Shown: positions 61,059 through 64,000 of the stretch, in pieces | How positions within the stretch are numbered: the stretch's first letter is position 1 | Layout of the letters: each line of letters opens with the position of its first letter | Assembly (NCBI GenBank): GCA_963826795.1 | Contig: CAWGYT010000011.1 | Location: 1-64,000 of the forward strand | Reading direction: 5' to 3' | Source of the DNA: CAWGYT01 sp963826795 | GTDB lineage: Bacteria; Planctomycetota; Planctomycetia; Pirellulales; Pirellulaceae | DNA length: 64,000 bases | Position numbers and translations under genes: made by a program | Notes under the pieces: generated by a model | Database searches by the model: none | Told to the model about the DNA's origin: nothing | The model's input: the letters and a program-made list of their open reading frames with translations, nothing else

Positions 61059-63678
61059 ACTGCACGCTACGGACGGTCGAGTTGTGACCTGTAAGCGTCC
61101 CCGCAGGTTGCCATGTATCAGCTCGCCAACGCCGGATCGCGCGATCGTAGCCGGCTGAGGCGAGCTCGTTGCCGTCGGGCGAGAAGGCGAGTGACAAAAT
61201 GATGTCGCGATGTCCGTCCAGAGTCGCTACCAACTGTCCATTGTCAACGCCCCAGATCCGAATCCGTCCATCGACTCCCGCGGAGGCGAGCCAACGTCCC
61301 TGGGGGTCGGTGGCCAGTGCCGACACCGCACCGGCATGACCGCGCAGATCGCGCCAATGAACCTGCTCGCTCCAACGATCCCAGAGCTGTTCCTGCAGGC
61401 CCCCTAAATCGGAGGTCCGACTGCCCGAGCTTGCCGCTGCTTGTAACGCATCGCGGGCCTTCACGAGCTCGCCGTGCTGCAGGTACGCTCTCGCTAGACC
61501 GAGCCGCAGGGAGGGCGAATCCGTTGAATTCTCGACGGCTTGCTCCAACAGTCCGATCGCCTCCGGTTGCCGATCCCACCACCACAACAATGCCGCACGT
61601 GCCTCCAGCAAGGTCAGGCGAGTTGATCCCGTCTCGTCCGCGTCATCGGACGTCAACGCGGCGAGCAAATCGTTGCGACTCGAGGCGTTGGTCGCAACAA
61701 GTGCGATCCGCTTCAAAAGCTCCACGTCGTGCTCACCGAGTCGGGGGCCAGCCGCCGGAAACAACCCCGTTTCGGCGGTGGGCGTCGGCGACGCCAACGT
61801 TGGGTCGGTTTGAAGCCGGCCGAGCCAGTCAGGCTTCAGGCGGGCGAGCAACTCGCTTGCTTCCGCGACCTGACGCGACGCTTGAGCGGATTCAACTCTC
61901 CCGCTCGCCGCTTGCCGCAGTGCCGTCACACGGTCGCCTTCAGCCAGCACGTACCGACTCAGTTGACTAGCGACTCCCGCGAACGTGTCCGCTCGACCCC
62001 GCGTCCGCTGCCGATCCGCATCGCCCTCGGCAATCTCGGAAGGGGGCATGGCACGCATCCGAAGATAGGCCTGCAACAACGGCGCGATGCCCTGCTCAGG
62101 CTGTCGTGTGACAAAATCCTGCCACTCGGTCATCTGTTGCAGCAACTGACGCAACTGGGAGACGGTCGCCGTCGGAGGCACGTCGCGGCTTAGCAGGCTG
62201 AAGATGTGGGCGACGAACGGCGCGGCGAGTGCTTGCTGCTGGTCGGATGTCAGCCGTGTCAAAAGCGGGGCGAAATGGGCCAGTTGCTCGATCGAATCGC
62301 ATCGCGGCAACTCGGAAGCGAGGTGCCTCGCCAGCTGCGCAGGGTCTTTCGCGCTGCTTGACATGGCCGCGTACACGCGGTGTAAATCGAGCGTATGGTC
62401 GGGGTAAGCCGCTTGCAACCCACGGTAACTTCCCGCCAGTCGCTGGAGATAGTCTTGCGAGTCTTCTTGATCGAAGGGAGGGGTGAGCAGTTGGACCAAG
62501 GCGGCCACGGAGGAAGGGCGGGTCGCTGGGTCCGCGTCTGTCGAGTGACCGATAAGTTCGACGGCCAATTGGCGGCCCAGCTCATCCTGTTGCGTGGCCC
62601 AGGCCGCCGCCAGTCGACTCCGGATCTGCTCGCGCGACAGTGGCTTCGCGTTGGGGCGAACGGGCCAAATGGGTGCGTTGATCGCCGCCGCGCCGAACAT
62701 GCGAATCAGCCCCACGCCGCCGTAGATCTGCGCCGCAGCCAACGAAGACGAAGCCGGGGCCAGTGACTCGTCACGGTCGAATAGCATTTCAAGTGTGTTG
62801 ACGTGCCGCATTCCCGACCGCAAGCGGCGCGTCTCCAACTGACTGAAGAACCGGCTGGCCGAGAGCGACAACTCGAGCAGCTGCAAGTCGTCGGACAACG
62901 ACTCGGCTCGAGTTGCCCGCGGCATCGGGCGCTGCAGAAGTTCAGCAAGTGTCAGTCGAGCCTCATCGTCTTGATCCAGCGCGAAATGAATGAGCGCTGC
63001 CCGATAGGCCAGCCGCCAAGAATTCGGAAAACGACTTGACCCCGCCTCGGCGATTTGCTGGGCCGCGAACAGGTCGCGGCGATCGAGCAACTCGCCCAAC
63101 AGCTGCAGCGTCTCGTCCTCGGAGGCGGGTTGTGACAACAATTGGTCCCAGATCTTCGCTGCCGCCTCCGGCTGGTTCGCCTGCCGATAGAGGCGCGCCA
63201 ACTGCTCCAGTTGGGCAGGGCTGCGGTCGAACACAACTCGTTGTTGCTGGTAACCAATGGCGTCGGCCAGATTCCCTGTGGTCAGCGACAGTGTTACCAG
63301 CTCACCCAGGATCTCGCTGTCAGCCGGATGTGCGGTTGACAGCGTCACCAATTCTCGACGTGCCGATTCGGGTTGTCCCGTGGCGCGCAACAGGTAGACG
63401 AGGCAGCGTGTCCAGGTATCGCGACGGGCGGGTTCGCGCTGTCTGGCCTCGTCTAATTGTTGCTCAAGCCAGTCGTGCTGTGACGATTCCGTGGCCCAAC
63501 TGAGGACCCAGGCGAGGCCGGAGATCTTTTCGGAGAGTGACGTCGCGACGGTGACGGCTGCGAACGCCTGCTCCAGGGCCGCTGGGGGTCGTTGAGCCGC
63601 GCGGAGCGCCGCCGCGTACTCGCGTCGCACGGCGACGTCATCGGGCGCGACCACGACGGCTCGCGCGAGGGCCGTCAA
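60553..63678 (-). CDS. Large TPR and WD40 repeat protein, main piece
   Basis: 1041-codon frame. The N-terminal two thirds are TPR-like helical repeats (ARLYRQANQPEAAAKIWDQL, RLGLARAYLQHGELVKARDA). The C-terminal part has WD40 blades (HAGAVSALATDPQGRWLASA, HRDIILSLAFSPDGNELASA, HNSTVRSVQYAPSGKQLASA, HTDSIYVVRFDQAANRVVSS). The last about 75 codons after RSIPITGGP are out of frame. It probably is the extracytoplasmic scaffold part of a kinase-type or similar protein whose N-terminus lies beyond the window. Immediately upstream of the M13 peptidase, same transcript. Confidence 0.85.
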   Translation of the reverse strand: MTALARAVVVAPDDVAVRREYAAALRAAQRPPAALEQAFAAVTVATSLSEKISGLAWVLSWATESSQHDWLEQQLDEARQREPARRDTWTRCLVYLLRATGQPESARRELVTLSTAHPADSEILGELVTLSLTTGNLADAIGYQQQRVVFDRSPAQLEQLARLYRQANQPEAAAKIWDQLLSQPASEDETLQLLGELLDRRDLFAAQQIAEAGSSRFPNSWRLAYRAALIHFALDQDDEARLTLAELLQRPMPRATRAESLSDDLQLLELSLSASRFFSQLETRRLRSGMRHVNTLEMLFDRDESLAPASSSLAAAQIYGGVGLIRMFGAAAINAPIWPVRPNAKPLSREQIRSRLAAAWATQQDELGRQLAVELIGHSTDADPATRPSSVAALVQLLTPPFDQEDSQDYLQRLAGSYRGLQAAYPDHTLDLHRVYAAMSSSAKDPAQLARHLASELPRCDSIEQLAHFAPLLTRLTSDQQQALAAPFVAHIFSLLSRDVPPTATVSQLRQLLQQMTEWQDFVTRQPEQGIAPLLQAYLRMRAMPPSEIAEGDADRQRTRGRADTFAGVASQLSRYVLAEGDRVTALRQAASGRVESAQASRQVAEASELLARLKPDWLGRLQTDPTLASPTPTAETGLFPAAGPRLGEHDVELLKRIALVATNASSRNDLLAALTSDDADETGSTRLTLLEARAALLWWWDRQPEAIGLLEQAVENSTDSPSLRLGLARAYLQHGELVKARDALQAAASSGSRTSDLGGLQEQLWDRWSEQVHWRDLRGHAGAVSALATDPQGRWLASAGVDGRIRIWGVDNGQLVATLDGHRDIILSLAFSPDGNELASAGYDRAIRRWRADTWQPAGTLTGHNSTVRSVQYAPSGKQLASAGDDRLVRIWDVASGRCLESLAGHTDSIYVVRFDQAANRVVSSGNDQTVQWWDLDRSRLLRSIPITGGPIRARTTQALGSLGSGRRGTRVGRVVGVDGDRNHSNVLRGGDHPHDRGASRSWPACAGTRRPLDPNLGFAPRRGNGTTQRPHGSCAGVGR

Positions 63679-64000
63679 CTGGCGCTCGAATCGTGGTTTG
63701 CGCCGGCGGTTTGGGCTTGCAGCAAATAGGGCTCCGGATCGCTCGGGAGTCGCTCGATCCAGAGGGCAACCGTGGCGGTCGCGTCCGACGTTTGACCTTG
63801 AGCCTGCTGCAACTCGACTAAACGTCGGAAGTCGTCGCCGGAGGCGGTTGGATCTTGTTGCAGCAACTGCTGATACTGAGCGATCGCTTCCGTCGCGCGG
63901 CCAGCCTGACTTAGTTGCAGCGCATAGCGGCGTCGCAGGTTGGCGTCGGAACGTTCCAGTTCCAACAGGCGTTGCAATGCCTGGAGGGATTCGGCCGGTT
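63675..64000 (-). CDS. TPR/WD40 protein, N-terminal piece, runs off the window
   Basis: The frame is open to the window edge and gives AESLQALQRLLELERSDANL, QAGRATEAIAQYQQLLQQDP, and LVELQQAQGQTSDATATVAL: TPR repeats. It loses frame at GATTCGAG (about 63690), where one extra T would restore FERQLTALARAVVVAPDDVA of the main piece. The upstream part of this gene is not visible. Confidence 0.82.
   Translation of the reverse strand, partial: PAESLQALQRLLELERSDANLRRRYALQLSQAGRATEAIAQYQQLLQQDPTASGDDFRRLVELQQAQGQTSDATATVALWIERLPSDPEPYLLQAQTAGANHDSSAS

Overview
The window looks like a chromosome segment of a planctomycete, probably of the Pirellulales/Rhodopirellula type. The evidence is: two ECF sigma factor / Ser-Thr kinase-WD40 pairs, three PEP-CTERM (exosortase-target) proteins, a DUF1559 pseudopilin-like protein, a phosphate-selective porin, WD40/TPR giants, and the short GC-rich palindromes whose accidental translation gives EGEAPAEP-like peptides. 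No rRNA, tRNA or CRISPR array was recognised.

Layout. 0.2-4.4 kb: sigma factor and kinase-WD40 pair. 4.4-8.7 kb: one very large 2-hydroxyacyl-CoA dehydratase activase-related gene, broken into about nine reading-frame pieces. 8.9-10.0 kb: two gene remnants. 10.3-18.7 kb (minus strand): a tightly packed set of flippase-like protein, DUF1003, a frameshifted P2C (Na+/K+-type) ATPase, universal stress protein, FmdB zinc ribbon, baeRF-like protein, archaeal-type methionine adenosyltransferase and protein-isoaspartate methyltransferase. 19.0-21.8 kb (plus): DksA/TraR protein, helix-hairpin-helix protein, glutamate dehydrogenase. A second isoaspartate methyltransferase (lipoprotein) lies at 23.7-24.5 kb, and a P2 ATPase, an M13 peptidase and a TPR/WD40 protein at 55.6-64 kb. 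Together these read as a stress, protein-repair and ion-homeostasis neighbourhood.

24.6-46.8 kb is an accessory region dominated by mobile DNA, interrupted by normal genes (PEP-CTERM protein, second sigma/kinase pair, TMEM175-type channel, porin). Its most striking feature is a short motif, GTAGACCGTCT (reverse complement AGACGGTCTAC in most copies), present about 50 times in seven arrays with different tails. The largest array has 25-bp units, 20 of them perfect, and is split precisely by a 2.5-kb IS91-like element carrying a tyrosine recombinase. Oppositely oriented arrays flank a REP-associated tyrosine transposase (RAYT) gene at 37.3-39.2 kb and a short gene-less cargo at 32.9-33.3 kb, so the arrays may be its REP-like substrate. 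The region also holds an apparently full-length group II intron RT with recognisable domain V, a second degraded RT fragment, and remnants of IS630, ISKra4, ISL3, IS4 and RAYT elements.

47.1-54.2 kb: a triple-rhodanese secreted protein, a MauE/DoxX-like membrane protein with a rhodanese lipoprotein, two paralogous PEP-CTERM proteins, a frameshifted DUF1559 protein and a small Cys/His-rich protein.

Caveat: many long conserved genes are interrupted by single-base frameshifts while their protein sequence stays well conserved. At least some of these are probably sequencing indels rather than biological decay; pieces are therefore listed separately with notes on how they join.
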